A stretch of 64,000 bases of DNA from Ligula intestinalis (GCA_036362985.1 JAYGXS010000003.1:40776342-40840341), one strand, 5' to 3'. Positions 9,076 through 18,919 are shown, numbered from the stretch's first letter. Program-made: numbers and translations. Notes: generated by a model from the sequence alone, not told the origin.

Positions 9076-9155
9076 GCGTTTGTAGCTTAGCGGTAGAGCA
9101 TTAGCCTTCGGCAAAGGCTTTCTCTGATACGCGGGTTTCAAATCCCGCCAGACAG
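9076..9155 (+). tRNA. tRNA-Ala-like sequence, diverged acceptor
   Basis: This is the inverted copy of the 8571-8649 sequence: box A TAGCTTAGCGG, anticodon stem AGCCT/AGGCT around TCGGCAA, T stem GCGGG/CCCGC with an eight-base loop. The 3' acceptor strand reads CAGACAG and no longer pairs well with GCGTTTG. Confidence 0.45.
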
Positions 9156-9239
9156 GTTTTCGATGCAAGGAAGGCTTCGCCGAGTATACGGCTTGGGTGT
9201 TTGATTGCTGCGGCTCGAGTCTTTTTTATTTGATCCTTG

Positions 9240-9640
9240 CTGTTTCATGCATCGGTGCATGAGTTTTATACGGCAGCCATTTTGTGAACATAAGTCGAGC
9301 AAGTAATTAATTTCGCTCTGGTAAGATTTTTTGTCTTACCAATGCTTTTTACCCGATTTAGTAGACTGTTGAGTGTACTACCTTTATGAGAGATAGGGTA
9401 GTTGTTCCTATAGTTTGCGATGACTTCCGTATACGTTTCTTTGCGGTAGGCAGTCATCTTTACTGACCCATCCGATTGTTGTTTTACAAGGACATTGAGG
9501 AAAGGGAGGTTGGTTTTGGCTTCCCTTTCGAGCGTGAACTTAATTTTCGGAAGCGTGGCGTAGAGTATGTTGTGTAAGTTTTACAGTTGATCCTTCCTCA
9601 CGATAATGAAGGTGTCATCAACATATTGCAGGCAATCTTA
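9240..9640 (-). pseudogene. PLE D, RT C-terminal part (minus strand)
   Basis: The minus strand reads a Penelope RT from the catalytic box (YVDDTFIIVRKDQ near 9640-9600) through KIKFTLEREAKTNLPFL, VLVKQQSDGS, VYRKET-like and NYPISHKGS. It stops before any GIY-YIG domain. A second piece of the same kind of RT lies head-to-head on the plus strand from 9650. A short hairpin TCATGCA-TCGG-TGCATGA sits just downstream at about 9246-9263. Confidence 0.72.
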
Positions 9641-9649
9641 ACTACTTCA

Positions 9650-9915
9650 ATCCTACACGACGGATGTCCTTACAACTGCCTTACTTGAACTTTCAGACTT
9701 ATGCTTAGAGACCTACTTTTCAGTTGACAACAAATATTATCATCAGCTAAAAGGAGCTCCTATGGGGTCACCTATTTCAGGCTTTTTTGCTGATGAGACA
9801 ATGCAGAGACTCGAGGTCATAGCGCTTCCGTTAGTCAACCCTAATTTCTCGCTGCGATATGCTGATGATACCTTCGTTATCATGCAAAAGGATCAACTTC
9901 CAATACAAGCGAGCA
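9650..9915 (+). pseudogene. PLE D, RT palm part (plus strand, inverted relative to 9240-9640)
   Basis: The plus strand reads TTALLELSDLCLETYF, KGAPMGSPISGFFADETMQR and YADDTFVIMQKDQ, i.e. the Penelope RT palm up to the catalytic box. It then breaks off at about 9915. The adjoining sequence to about 10200 may be a PLE tail on the opposite strand (RKKAVMINFRF resembles the PLE A tail RRKKVLIIRSR), which would make this a third inverted-tail case, but that part is weak. Confidence 0.7.
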
Positions 9916-10199
9916 TGCGAGTCCCAGGAAGTTATTGTAGAGAAGACGAATCGGTCGCTGGGACAATACTTTTATTTGCCTGCCGTTTTGAGATCCTTCG
10001 CGGATTCGTTTTCAGGGACATAATCAGAGAGCAGTAGTCGATACAAATAGCGTATGCACAAGAGTTTGCAGTATTTATAGGGACAGTCATTACTGCAGGC
10101 AAAAAACGGAAATTAATCATAACTGCCTTCTTGCGTGTAGATGGTCTGTTGAACGGCCTGCGGGCTCTGACCTGCTGACCTCTGGTAAGCTGGTTAGTA

Positions 10200-11400
10200 G
10201 CCGATTGCTGGATCAGGAGTCCCCACCAGAGTCCAACCTGTATGTAGTTGGGAAACAAAGAAACGCCGCGACCTCAGCCGGCTTGAGCCAGAGGTCAAAG
10301 GGGTTGAGGTGGGTGCCTGGCTGGGAACTGCGGACGAACAGATGCCGACATTCCTGTGGAGAAACGACGCAGTCAGGACAGCAGTCGGGTGTGGACGAGT
10401 CGAGCTGCTTATTGGTTCTGGCGAAGAACTGTTGAATAGTCACTGCGTAGTTGAGCCGGAGTACAGCGAGTGACCCTCGGAAGTGGTTGTTCTGAGACTG
10501 CAATCGGAGGTGGATAGCCGCCTAACAGGACCGTGGGGTGATAACCTCATTTTTCTCGACAACGGCTATCTGGTGAAGACGCTGGAAGCTTGTCTTGGCG
10601 GTAGAGCCATCAACGAGTAGATCCGAGAGAGGTGAGGCTAAATCTTCCTTGTGGAGAGCTCAAATAGAGGACCAAACGTTGCGGCTGCGCTCAGGAGCGT
10701 GGCAACGATGGTAATTAGAATGTTCAAGTTGCGAAAAGGTCCACCGGAACTGCTAGTCTAATAATGTGTTGCGAGGGACAACTGACAGGACAGAAGTCTC
10801 TGCATGAAGGTGATTGATAGGCGACATTTTAAAGCAGCCTGTGATCGTGCGAAGGGCAGCGTTTCTTACTGACTGAAGGCGGCGATGGCTTGAAGTACGG
10901 ACTGTGGGAGACCAGATGGGTGCCGCATAGTTGAGATGCGGCTCGGCCAGCGCAGTCCCAGGATGTGCACACAAGAGCCTTGAGGACCTTGGTGCAGCGG
11001 CTCAATTAACTTGCGGCCTCCCTCGCATGGTCCACAAACGTGAACAGAGCATCGAAACGGACACCAAGGAGCTTCGGCGGTAAAGAGTTACCACTGACGG
11101 TGATGGGCGGGTGGTGATTGAACTCCTTCGTGTCAAGTGTGAAAAAAGTGACGGACGACTTGGCTGCCAAGATCGTCAACTCGCGCTCATTTAAAAAGTT
11201 CTTCATATCGGGCATAGACTCCGAGAGGACCTGCGCAGCCTGATCAATGTGATGGTGCTGGCAGAGGAACGTGACATCATCAATTTCACTGGTGTCGGAG
11301 GGCGTGGGAGGTCCCGCATGTAGATGTAGAGGGAACCACAGCAGATGCGTCTCCGTAGTGCTCCCACCCGCCCACACGGTGGCAAAGGTCTGCTATACCC
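10200..11400 (-). pseudogene. LINE F, I/Jockey-like RT C-terminal half
   Basis: Minus-strand pieces give the end of an RT, in order: DDVTFLCQHHHIDQAAQVL, NERELTILAAKSSVTFFTLD, PKLLGVRFDALFTFVDHA (11385-11006), then LNYAAPIWSPTVRTS, LQSVRNAALRTITGCFKMSP (10974-10753), then a C-terminal zinc-like region CPDCVVSPQECRHLFV and HLNPFDLWLKPAEVAAFL (10503-10213). That order and the HLF...LW..P..A.FL signature are typical of a non-LTR family with a Cys/His tail, although the last Cys of the motif is replaced. At least two frameshifts break it. It belongs to a different LINE group from A and H. Confidence 0.75.
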
Positions 11401-12517
11401 ATCTTGTTACGTTGGATTTCTGCTGACCTTACATCACGCGTGGTGGACTCGGGCGTGAGGATTGTTCGGCCATCTGGCCCTGCGGTGTTGGCGTAGGATG
11501 ACGCGGTGGCATGTACGTTCCCCAAGTGGCGACTTGCTTTGGCCAAATTGAGTCTCAGCACCGAATATGGATTGGGCAAATCGTTGCACTCGTTAAAGGA
11601 TTTGGGGCCCGTGAGCCATGACTCAAGTAATTATCGGCACACCCGATTGTCACCTCTCGCAAGAATTTTGGCCTCATCAATTTGAATGTGTGGCCGGGCC
11701 TCGTCGAATAAGCCGCAACATGAGAATGGACATCATTTTGCCACACTGCTGCTGCGTGTCCGTCAATTTGCATTTTGAGAAACGTACCAGTTTCTCCGAC
11801 ATAGTTGCTTTTTCCGCAACTGCACCAGATTCGGTAGACGACTCCAGATTTTTTCCGTAGCAGTGGGTCTTTTGGTTTCATTAGCTAACGCCTTATGGTG
11901 CCTCCGGCCTGCGTGCGATTCTAACTCCAATTGGTGCGAGAAGGTAGCCGACGGCCTCTGAAACGCTTTTGAGGTACGGGATCACTCGCCAAATTTTGGG
12001 TTCAGTGCGACTTTGTTGGCCATCTTGTTTGCGCAAGCACCGGTTGACAAAGTTGCGTGGGTAGCCATTTTCTGTGAACACCCGTCAAAGGTTTTCTACC
12101 TCGGCAACTTTATCTTCTTGTCCGCTGCAATGCATCTCAACACGCCGATAGAGCGTCATTATGCAACTGCGTTTGTAGCTAATCGGATGTTGGCTGTTAT
12201 AATTCAGTATTTGAATCGTGTTTGTCGCTTTCCTGAATACTTTAGTCTTTTGGCCACCACAATATTTGTGATAGACAAGGGCATCAAGGAATGCCGACTA
12301 GTTGTTCTTTTCCTCCTCCATCGTAAATTAGATGTCCAGGAAGACGTTGTTGAGACTTTTTTTGAACGTGAGCACCCGATCCCGTTCGATGACGACAAAG
12401 GTGTCATCTACATACAGCGCCCAGAATTTCGGTTTGTGGTGTTGGAAGACCAGCGACTCCAGCCGTTTTATGACCACCTCGGCCATGAGTCCCGAAATCG
12501 GTGAACCCATTGGTATC
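11400..12517 (-). pseudogene. PLE C, RT end and GIY-YIG domain
   Basis: The minus strand reads Penelope RT from GIPMGSPISGLMAEVVIKRL (12517-12460), the box YVDDTFVVIERDRV (about 12405), a frameshifted thumb, then NGYPRNFVNRCLRKQ (12070) and the GIY-YIG domain VVYRIWCSCGKSNYVGETG (about 11820) with the conserved Cys pair. The RT N-terminus is cut off exactly where the gypsy A LTR begins at 12520. Several frameshifts and stops make it inactive. The tail merges into LINE F at about 11400-11560, so the exact end is uncertain. Confidence 0.75.
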
Positions 12518-12519
12518 CC

Positions 12520-12747
12520 TGTGGCGGTCCCCGACTATTTGCGACCTCTAACATTCTCGCCTCCTTTTTCCTTGATAATCTCCGGACATCGAATGCACTG
12601 ACAACACCGGAAGATTTTTATCCTCGTGTACACCAGGATTCAGATTGTAACTGTTTTCTGTAATATCTTACATATCTTTGAAAGTTTGGTGTTTTCTATT
12701 ACCGTAGCAGTTTATATTGGGTTTCGCTCTATACCGATAGTCAGACA
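12520..12747 (+). repeat. Gypsy A 5' LTR
   Basis: It begins TGTGGCGGTCC and ends GATAGTCAGACA, giving the usual TG...CA ends. It is longer than the right LTR because about 77 bases (about 12602-12678) are absent from the latter. Confidence 0.8.
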
Positions 12748-12869
12748 AGTGTTTGAACCACATTGGTGACTTTTCCGACATTACACGATTTTCTTTTTAA
12801 CCTTCTGATACACATTTACCTTTTTGGGCTCTCAAAATATTTTATTTTGTCCTCCTTAAGACCAAGCCA

Positions 12870-13700
12870 ACAGTTTCTTTACCGAAGTTGTGGCAGCAAG
12901 CGCCAGAGCTTTATTTTTTTGCACTGAAGCGTCTTCTCTCTCCGCTAAGATCGCAGAAGAGACTAAGAAATTTTACAAGCTGATAGAGGCTCTTCCTCCC
13001 TCTATCTTAGCTCACGTTCAGACACTTTTGAGAAATCCTCAATCGGAAAACCCTTATACTAAATGAAAGCCTGAAATTTTACGGCTCACCACTGTTTCTG
13101 ACCGATAGCGTTACCATGCTCTGGCAAAAGAAGAGGATTTAGCGGATCGTAGGCCATCCGTTTTTCTAAATCGGATGCGTTCATTTCAGGGCGAGATGAC
13201 GATTGATTCAAAAATTTTCAGCGAAATGTTTTTGGAGCGCCTGCCCTCCTCTATTCAAACTATTTTGGCTGCTGGGTCAGACGATTGCGATGTTGCGAAA
13301 CTCGCTACCATGGCTGATAAGATCATGGAGGTTGAACGTTTCTCCTCCGTATCTATAGCTCAAGTATCAGAGCCTGTGGCTACCTCCAGCTCGGATTTAT
13401 CTGACCTCAAGGCACAAGTTGCTCAACTGGTAGCGACTACCGCCACTATGCAACTGCGCAACTGTCCTCCTCAATCCCGGCATTCTGGCAGCCGCGACCG
13501 GACTCGTTCGACCAGTCTCAACCGCCATAGCTCCTGCTACCGCTCGAAAATGGCTAACCTTTGTTGGTACCATGCCAATTGGGGCCCTATAGCAAAGAAC
13601 TACATTCCACTTTGTTCTTTTAAGTCATCATCAGATTACCCCTCTGTCGGAGATTAAACGCGATCGAGCTCTCTGGCAACACTTCGGGTCGTACTCGCCA
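12870..13700 (+). pseudogene. Gypsy A gag, broken
   Basis: The part from 13175 reads a typical gypsy gag capsid end: SKIFSEMFLERLPSSIQTIL, AKLATMADKIMEVERF, then a low-complexity linker, and a degraded Cys/His knuckle WYHANWGPIAKNYIPLCSF near 13560-13620. Upstream sequence from 12870 carries KLIEALPPSILAHVQTLL in a related frame with stops. The gag-to-protease connector ends at about 13702, where LINE J interrupts. Confidence 0.7.
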
Positions 13701-13702
13701 CT

Positions 13703-14058
13703 ACAACTAATCTCCGGGGACATCCCTTCAAACTGAATGTGCCCCAAGGACGATTGGATGTGAGGAAGTATTTTTTCTCTAATCGGGTCGTGGACGCGTG
13801 AAATAAACTTCCCGAGGCGATTTTTATGTCCCAATCTGTGGAAACATTCAAACACCGACATGATATACGCATGCCACAGCACTCTGTGAACTATGTGACA
13901 AAATAACCTTGAAATACCACTGCACCATGTGACGGTATATATTTTCCTGAATGAAAACTTGTTAAAATTGTTCATAATTCTTGAGATTTTGATGTGACAA
14001 ATAGGGAGTTCAAAGGTGCAAGCCTATTTTTTCCTCAAATATACTGACTGACTGATTT
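13703..14058 (+). mobile_element. LINE J, 3' fragment nested in gypsy A
   Basis: The frame reads TTTNLRGHPFKLNVPQGRLD, VRKYFFSNRVVDA, KLPEAIFMSQSVETFKH, matching the C-terminus of LINE H (TTNLRGHPLKLKV...). Its 3' end, CAAATAGGG...TCAAAGG...TACTGACTGACTGA, matches the 3' terminus of LINE H at 57660-57726. It splits the gypsy A gag from the protease, so it inserted after gypsy A. Confidence 0.8.
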
Positions 14059-14480
14059 TAAGTTTGCGACGGCAAAAGTAGCAGATGTTTCTTAATTGAA
14101 ACAGGTGTCCAGTTGAGCGTTATCCCGCCTTCACCAGCGAACCGTCGTTACCCTTATCCTAGTTTTGTGTTCCAGGCTGTTAACTCTTTCCCTATTACAA
14201 CTTTTGGACTCCATTTACGTTCCCCTGACATTGGTCTTCGACGACTCTTTCCTGGGATATTTGTGGTTGCGGATGTTTCGACAGCTATCCTTGGGGCAGA
14301 CTTTCTCTGGGCTTTTGTTCTTATTGTCGACTGCCGTCGTCCCCGTTTACTTGACGAGACTACGAAGTTTACCTCCCAGGTATTCGTTCATCTGAAGTCT
14401 CCCGCAAACTTTCCGTCTTTGACCCTGATCCTGGTAGTCCATTTCGCCAACTTCTTGCGAGATATCCTGTTCTAACGTGT
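14059..14480 (+). pseudogene. Gypsy A protease
   Basis: The frame reads FLIETGVQLSVIPPSPANR, where the family has an Asp-Thr-Gly; the catalytic Asp is a Glu. Downstream FVVADVSTAILGADFLWAF matches the conserved second half of gypsy proteases. The change would inactivate the enzyme. Confidence 0.75.
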
Positions 14481-14499
14481 TTAACTTATAGTATTTCTA

Positions 14500-15330
14500 C
14501 ACCACCGCATGATGTTGTCCATCATATCTGAGCCACAGGTCCTCCTGTTTTCTCTCGCCCTCGCCGCCTGGTGCCTGCAAGACGTACTGCTGCCAAGGCC
14601 GAAATTGAACACATGCTTCAGATGGGCATTGTCCGCCAATCTGGCAGTCTATTGGCCTCATCCCTTCATATGGTACCTAAGGCTGATTCTGGTGCCTGGC
14701 GTCCTTGTTGAGACTACCGGGCCTTAAACAATGTTACCATCACAGACCGCTATCCTGCTCTGCATCTTCAAGACTTTGCCGGTGCAATAAACGGCACATC
14801 TAAGTTCTCAAAGATCGACTTAAAGATTAATTAATCATTATTAATTATTAAAGATCGACCTGGTCCGCGCGTTTCATCAGATTCCCATAGCCCCAAAGGA
14901 CATCTCCAAGACAGGCGTCACTATCCCATTTGGCATCTTTGAGTTTTTACGAATGCCGTTTGAACTTCGCAACGCCTCCCTAACTTTCCAGAGGTTTGTT
15001 GATAGGTTACTCCGTGGCCTGCCCTTCGTATATGCCTATATTGACGAACTTTTGGTTGCCAACTCTACCGCTGAAGACCACTGTGTTTGACCATCTTTAA
15101 CAATTTCCCGTTGTCCTTTACCCGTGTAAGTGTGTCTTTGGCGTTCCCTCTCTCGAGTTTCTTGGACACTTCGTCGATATCAACGGCATCCATTCTCTCC
15201 CTTCTAAGTTTGCGGCCATTAGAAATTTTCCACCTCCTTCTTCAAAGCGTCAGCTTCAGCGAATTTTAGGCACGGTGGCTTTTAACCGCTGGTTACTTCC
15301 GAACTGTGCTGACACTATTTTGCCACTCAC
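14500..15330 (+). pseudogene. Gypsy A reverse transcriptase, broken
   Basis: Recognisable blocks across two or three frames: AEIEHMLQMGIVRQSGS, SSLHMVPKADSGAWRPC (stop follows), [60 protein letters not shown] and the catalytic box [10 protein letters not shown]. The second Asp of the YxDD box is Glu. A 30-base AT-rich insertion with a 10-base flanking duplication interrupts the palm at 14820-14849. Confidence 0.8.
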
Positions 15331-15339
15331 AAACCTCCT

Positions 15340-15850
15340 TTAAGGTCCCAAAGGTTCGTTCAAGCTATCTGCAGATACCCTTGCAGCTTTCGACAAGGTA
15401 AAGGTTGCCCTATCCGATGCCGTCCTTTTGATGCACTCAGTCCCTGATGCTCTCATCTCAGTCATGGTTGATGCTTCCAATGTTGCAGTCGGCATGGTTC
15501 TCCAGCAGTATCTTGCAGGTCAGACCCAACCTGTAGCTTTCTTCTCTACGAAGTTTAAACCTGTCGAATCGCGCTACAGCACATTTGGAAGGGAGCTCCT
15601 TGCTGTCTACCTCACCGTGAAAGACTTCCAGCACGCGCTCGAAGGCAGAGAATTCATTTTTTCTCTGACCGCAAGCCACTTTCTTTTGCCTTTAAGTCAC
15701 AATCACAAAAGTTGAATCCCTGGGAAATTCGCCAGTTAGGCTATATTTCTCAGTTCAGCTCAGAAATCCGCCATATCGGTGGGTCACGCAATGAGGTGGC
15801 TGATGTACTGTCCAGGCCCTCTATTGCTCATTTGCAACCTACTCTTGGGA
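15340..15850 (+). pseudogene. Gypsy A RNase H
   Basis: Blocks VMVDASNVAVGMVLQQ, QPVAFFSTKFKPVESRYSTF, GRELLAVYLTVKDFQHALEG, then after a frameshift DRKPLSFAFKSQSQKLNPWE and RQLGYISQFSSEIRHIGGSR, NEVADVLSR. This is the RT-linked RNase H that removes the RNA strand of the hybrid. Confidence 0.78.
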
Positions 15851-15959
15851 TTGACTTCGCTAAGATGGCTGCAAAACAATGCCGTGTTGCTTCACCCTGT
15901 GACGAGGATGGTTCTGGACTCCAACTTCAGGAGTTGTCGCTGACGACTGGCAACGACAC

Positions 15960-17200
15960 CATTCCTTGTGACGTTTCTACCGTCACCCATCGCCCCTTTG
16001 TGCCGCCGTTCCTTCTACTTAATGTCTTCTCCTTCCTGCATGAACCTTCCCACCCTGGGAGTCTAGCCACTGACAAGCTGCTTTCCCGCCACTTTGTCTG
16101 GCCCGAGATGCGTAATGACCTGAAGACTTGGACTCGGGCTTTTCTTACTTGTCAACGAAGTTAAGTCCACCGGCACAATAAGGCATCCATCGGAACCTCC
16201 CCCAGCCCCAATGCAAGGTTCCGCCATGTTCATCTTGACCTTGTAGGCCCCCTGCCTCTGTCCAATGGCTGCTCCTACATCCTCACTTGTGTGGATCAAT
16301 ACACTCGGTGGCCCGAAGCGATCCCAATTCCCGATATGTCGGCTCCAACTGTAGTCAGGACCTTCCTTAGTCATTGGTTTGCCATTTTTGGTGCTCCCTC
16401 TACCATCACGACTAAGCGCAGTTTTATTTGTTACTAGTCCAGACTCCTCTCTACTTTTTATGCTGTACTCGCACCTGCACTACAGCCTATCACCCGGCTG
16501 TCGACGGAATGGTGGAACGCTTCCACAGGACCTTTAAATCCTCCCTCTGCGCCGCAGTCGATCCAGAGAACTGGACGGACCATCTCCCCCTGGTCTTGTT
16601 GGGCATTCGTTCCGTCCTCAAGCCGGACCTTGACTGTTCCGCCGCTTAACTTGTGTTTGGCGCCCCTGTCCAAATTCCCGGCAAGATGATTTTGCCATCC
16701 CTTCCAGGTGCGGTCGGGGATCATGCGAAGCTCCTGCATCGCCTCCGGCAGTTTCTGCTGACGCCGTTCCCGGTTCCACCTAGACCTGCTGTCTCCCAGT
16801 CATACCTCGAAAAAGATTTGGCCACAGGCAATCACGCTTTTTACGATATGATCGAATTCGCAGACCACTGGAACCGGGTTGTCTCTCACGGGGAGAAGAC
16901 CTTCCGCATCCTTCGCGGAACACGAGAGAAGGTCGTGAGCGTGGATCACCTCAAAGCCGCTGTACCGGACATTCCACCGGAGGAGCCCTTTGCTTCTACT
17001 TCCCCTGCTCCCCAATCCTCTTTTCCTCCTTCACGTTTGTTCCCTTTTCCATCATTTCCACTGCCGCCGACAGTTACTCCTCCCTCCGTCACCTCCAGCA
17101 TTCCTGTCACAAGCCACTCTTGCCAAGCGCCTCCTGCACACATTACCCGCGGTGGATGCCACGTTCACATTCCTGACCAGCTTGTGCCTCATCATTTTTA
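15960..17200 (+). pseudogene. Gypsy A integrase, broken
   Basis: An HHCC-type zinc region (HEPSHPGSLATDKLLSRHFVWP...CQRS) precedes the catalytic core. HLDLVGPLPLS carries the first Asp, but the second is lost (TITTKRSF where TDRG is usual). VERFHRTFKSSL carries the Glu in another frame. The C-terminal region continues to 17200 with a Pro-rich tail (FPPSRLFPFPSFPLPPTVTP). Confidence 0.78.
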
Positions 17201-17262
17201 GACTTTTATATTTTTACTTCGGAATCGTTTATTTACGCCGCCTTCGGTTTAGCCGGGGGCAC

Positions 17263-17410
17263 TGTGGCGGTCCCTGACTAGTTGTGACCTTTAGCATTCT
17301 TGCCCCCTTTTTCCTCGATTATCTCTGGACTTCGAATACACTGACAGTTTGGTTTTTTTTATTACCGTAACAGTTTATATTGGGTTCCACTCTATACCGA
17401 TAGTCAGATA
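17263..17410 (+). repeat. Gypsy A 3' LTR, internally deleted
   Basis: It aligns with 12520-12747 at both ends (TGTGGCGGTCC start, GATAGTCAGATA end) but lacks about 77 central bases. Confidence 0.78.
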
Positions 17411-17717
17411 GTCTGTGTTCTTTTCATCTGTCCTTCTAGTCTCCTTTGTTGTCTTCGGCGTCGTCACTATCGGTGTAATCTTGCCTTCCACCCTTGGTAC
17501 CATCTTTTGATCAGGCAGTTGGTGGGGCACCTGATGCGGCCACTCGAGCTTCTCGTTACCTGATGGCTCAGGTGATTGTGGTAAAGGTGGGAGTGGGGTT
17601 CACAAAGTGAGGGAGTCGGGGTAGGAGGCGTGTTCAAAGGGCGGTTGCTGCTTGGCTATCTGTCACCTGGTGAAGAGGTTGACGGATTTTGGTCGCCCGT
17701 CGGAGGAGTTTGCATCC
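17411..17717 (-). pseudogene. Duplicated host exon 4 segment (part 1)
   Basis: Reverse complement of 43560-43872 at roughly 90% identity by eye, covering the Pro-rich and following part of exon 4 of the host gene. It has small insertions and deletions (for example one extra base at the position matching the PPPNTPP stretch), so the frame is broken. It continues after LINE G at 18668. Confidence 0.85.
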
Positions 17718-18667
17718 CTCCGAAATAAGGCTGTCATCTTACTTAGCAGATTTTAAAGACAAATTACGTAAATTATTAACTGTGGCAGCTATAAAGTCTC
17801 TGCTATCCGTCTCCTTCCCAAACACACTACTTTTGGACTTTGAAAAAGGTCCTCCTGGTATTTGAGGTGGTTATACTTATATTACATTGTTTTCCATATA
17901 TGTCTATTTCTTCCTCTATAGAGTGATATTTGCAACGGTGTTATCTCCCCTTCTCTATCTAATCATTATTGCCGTTCTCTGTTCCTCGTTTCACAACCTT
18001 GCCGATGGGCTTCATGGTCTCTAGTCATGCTTGTAGCGGTTCTGCCATTTTCGACAGCTCGTCGCTGGACTCCTCCGTCCACAAGGTCGCAACTCCGGCG
18101 TTTTGGTTATGACAATGCGATCTCTACCACATTCTCATCCCATCGACCCTGTTTTCCGCGATAACCTCCTCCGGTTTCACCTACCTGGTGGTTGATCATG
18201 AAGCCAGTCGGGCGGTGTTACAGTGGTGAACGACAGCCTCTGCTGCTATATGATTTCTCCAACGACAAGAAGCGTTTCCAACCCTCAGACGTTCTCATCA
18301 ACAGTCATGTCTCATTGCACTACAATCAATCCTAGCAACTAACCTTGTAAATTTTATAGAAGCAGTTTTTCCTCCTACGTTTTTTTTCTTTAAGTGGGGG
18401 TCCGCTGAACTCTGCCCCCGCTTTAATGGTAGGAGTTTATTCCCTCCTTAGTTCGCCATGCGTTTTCGAGAGTGTTGACTTTTATTTTAAAATGACGATA
18501 TGTTGGTGAATATTAATTTATTAGCCTTCCATACTAAATGCTCCCGCTGCCTATGTGGTTGCTCACGAAGGGCAGCACTTATCAACTTTGTATTCATTTT
18601 TCCACATCACTAAATTTAAAATGACGAGGCTCTCCAGGCCTAAAATATAAAATATATTTATTTATTG
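17718..18667 (+). mobile_element. LINE G, 5'-truncated LINE A relative
   Basis: It retains the end of the RT frame (DFKDKLRKLL, AIKSLLSVSFPNTLLLDFEK, GPPGI stop at 17863), a 3' UTR with the LINE hairpin, and a CAGGCCTAAAATATAAAATA 3' end. It is flanked by a 4-base target duplication, ATCC (17714-17717 and 18668-18671), inside the duplicated host exon. Confidence 0.88.
18361..18436 (+). other. 3'-UTR hairpin of LINE G
   Basis: CTCCTAC (about 18372-18378) pairs with GTAGGAG (18429-18435), and AAGTGGGGG (18392-18400) pairs with CCCCCGCTT (18415-18423) around the conserved GCTGAACTC loop. The inner helix differs in sequence from LINE A1 but keeps pairing. The outer GCAG strand has lost its partner. 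Confidence 0.72.
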
Positions 18668-18859
18668 ATCCGGTTTGTTTGAAGAGGACAGTTTCTGCAG
18701 ACAACTTTGCTCTTCTGTGCCTAAGTACACAAAAAACAGAGTTTTTAATGCAGAGATTGAAAGCCCACATTTTTGGGAAAATGGTAGGTGCCGAGAATAA
18801 TCGAAATCCAAGGTGCCTTGAACACTGCCTACTTTGTTTCATAAGGCTAAATCGTTGGG
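18668..18859 (-). pseudogene. Duplicated host intron 3/exon 4 boundary segment (part 2)
   Basis: Reverse complement of about 43371-43563. It includes intron sequence, the acceptor TTAG and the first codons of exon 4. Presence of intron sequence shows a DNA-level duplication, not a processed copy. Similarity stops at about 18859. Confidence 0.85.
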
Positions 18860-18889
18860 CAGTGCCAGTGTCGTATATAGTTTCTTTAT

Positions 18890-18916
18890 TATATACTAAT
18901 AAATTATTAGTATATA
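18890..18916. repeat. Short perfect palindrome
   Basis: Thirteen-base AT-rich arms around a single A (TATACTAATAA / TTATTAGTATA core). It lies about 30 bases outside the end of the duplicated segment. Confidence 0.8.
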
Positions 18917-18919
18917 GTT

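Larger units (their letters stand above)
8571..9155. repeat. Long palindrome with tRNA-like heads
   Basis: Left arm about 8571-8846 and right arm about 8873-9155 are inverted copies with scattered mismatches. The centre at 8841-8880 closes with TGACCC and GGGTCA around a loop of about 26 bases. Each outer end carries a tRNA-like sequence. The strand could fold into a hairpin with roughly 270-bp arms. Confidence 0.8.
12520..17410 (+). mobile_element. Gypsy A, Ty3/gypsy LTR retrotransposon with nested LINE
   Basis: Two LTRs of the same family (12520-12747 and 17263-17410) flank gag, protease, RT, RNase H and integrase in the normal Ty3/gypsy order. A LINE fragment (about 13703-14058) sits between gag and protease. 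Both LTRs begin TGTGGCGGTCC; a polypurine-like run (GCCGGGGGCAC) precedes the right LTR. The flanks do not show a matching target duplication, so the ends have been rearranged. Many stops and frameshifts. Confidence 0.88.

Noticed and set aside
8571..9155. Calling the two tRNA-like sequences functional tRNA-Ala genes
   Set aside because: The connector and variable regions are abnormal, the anticodon loop lacks T33 and one acceptor stem is broken; kept only as tRNA-like.
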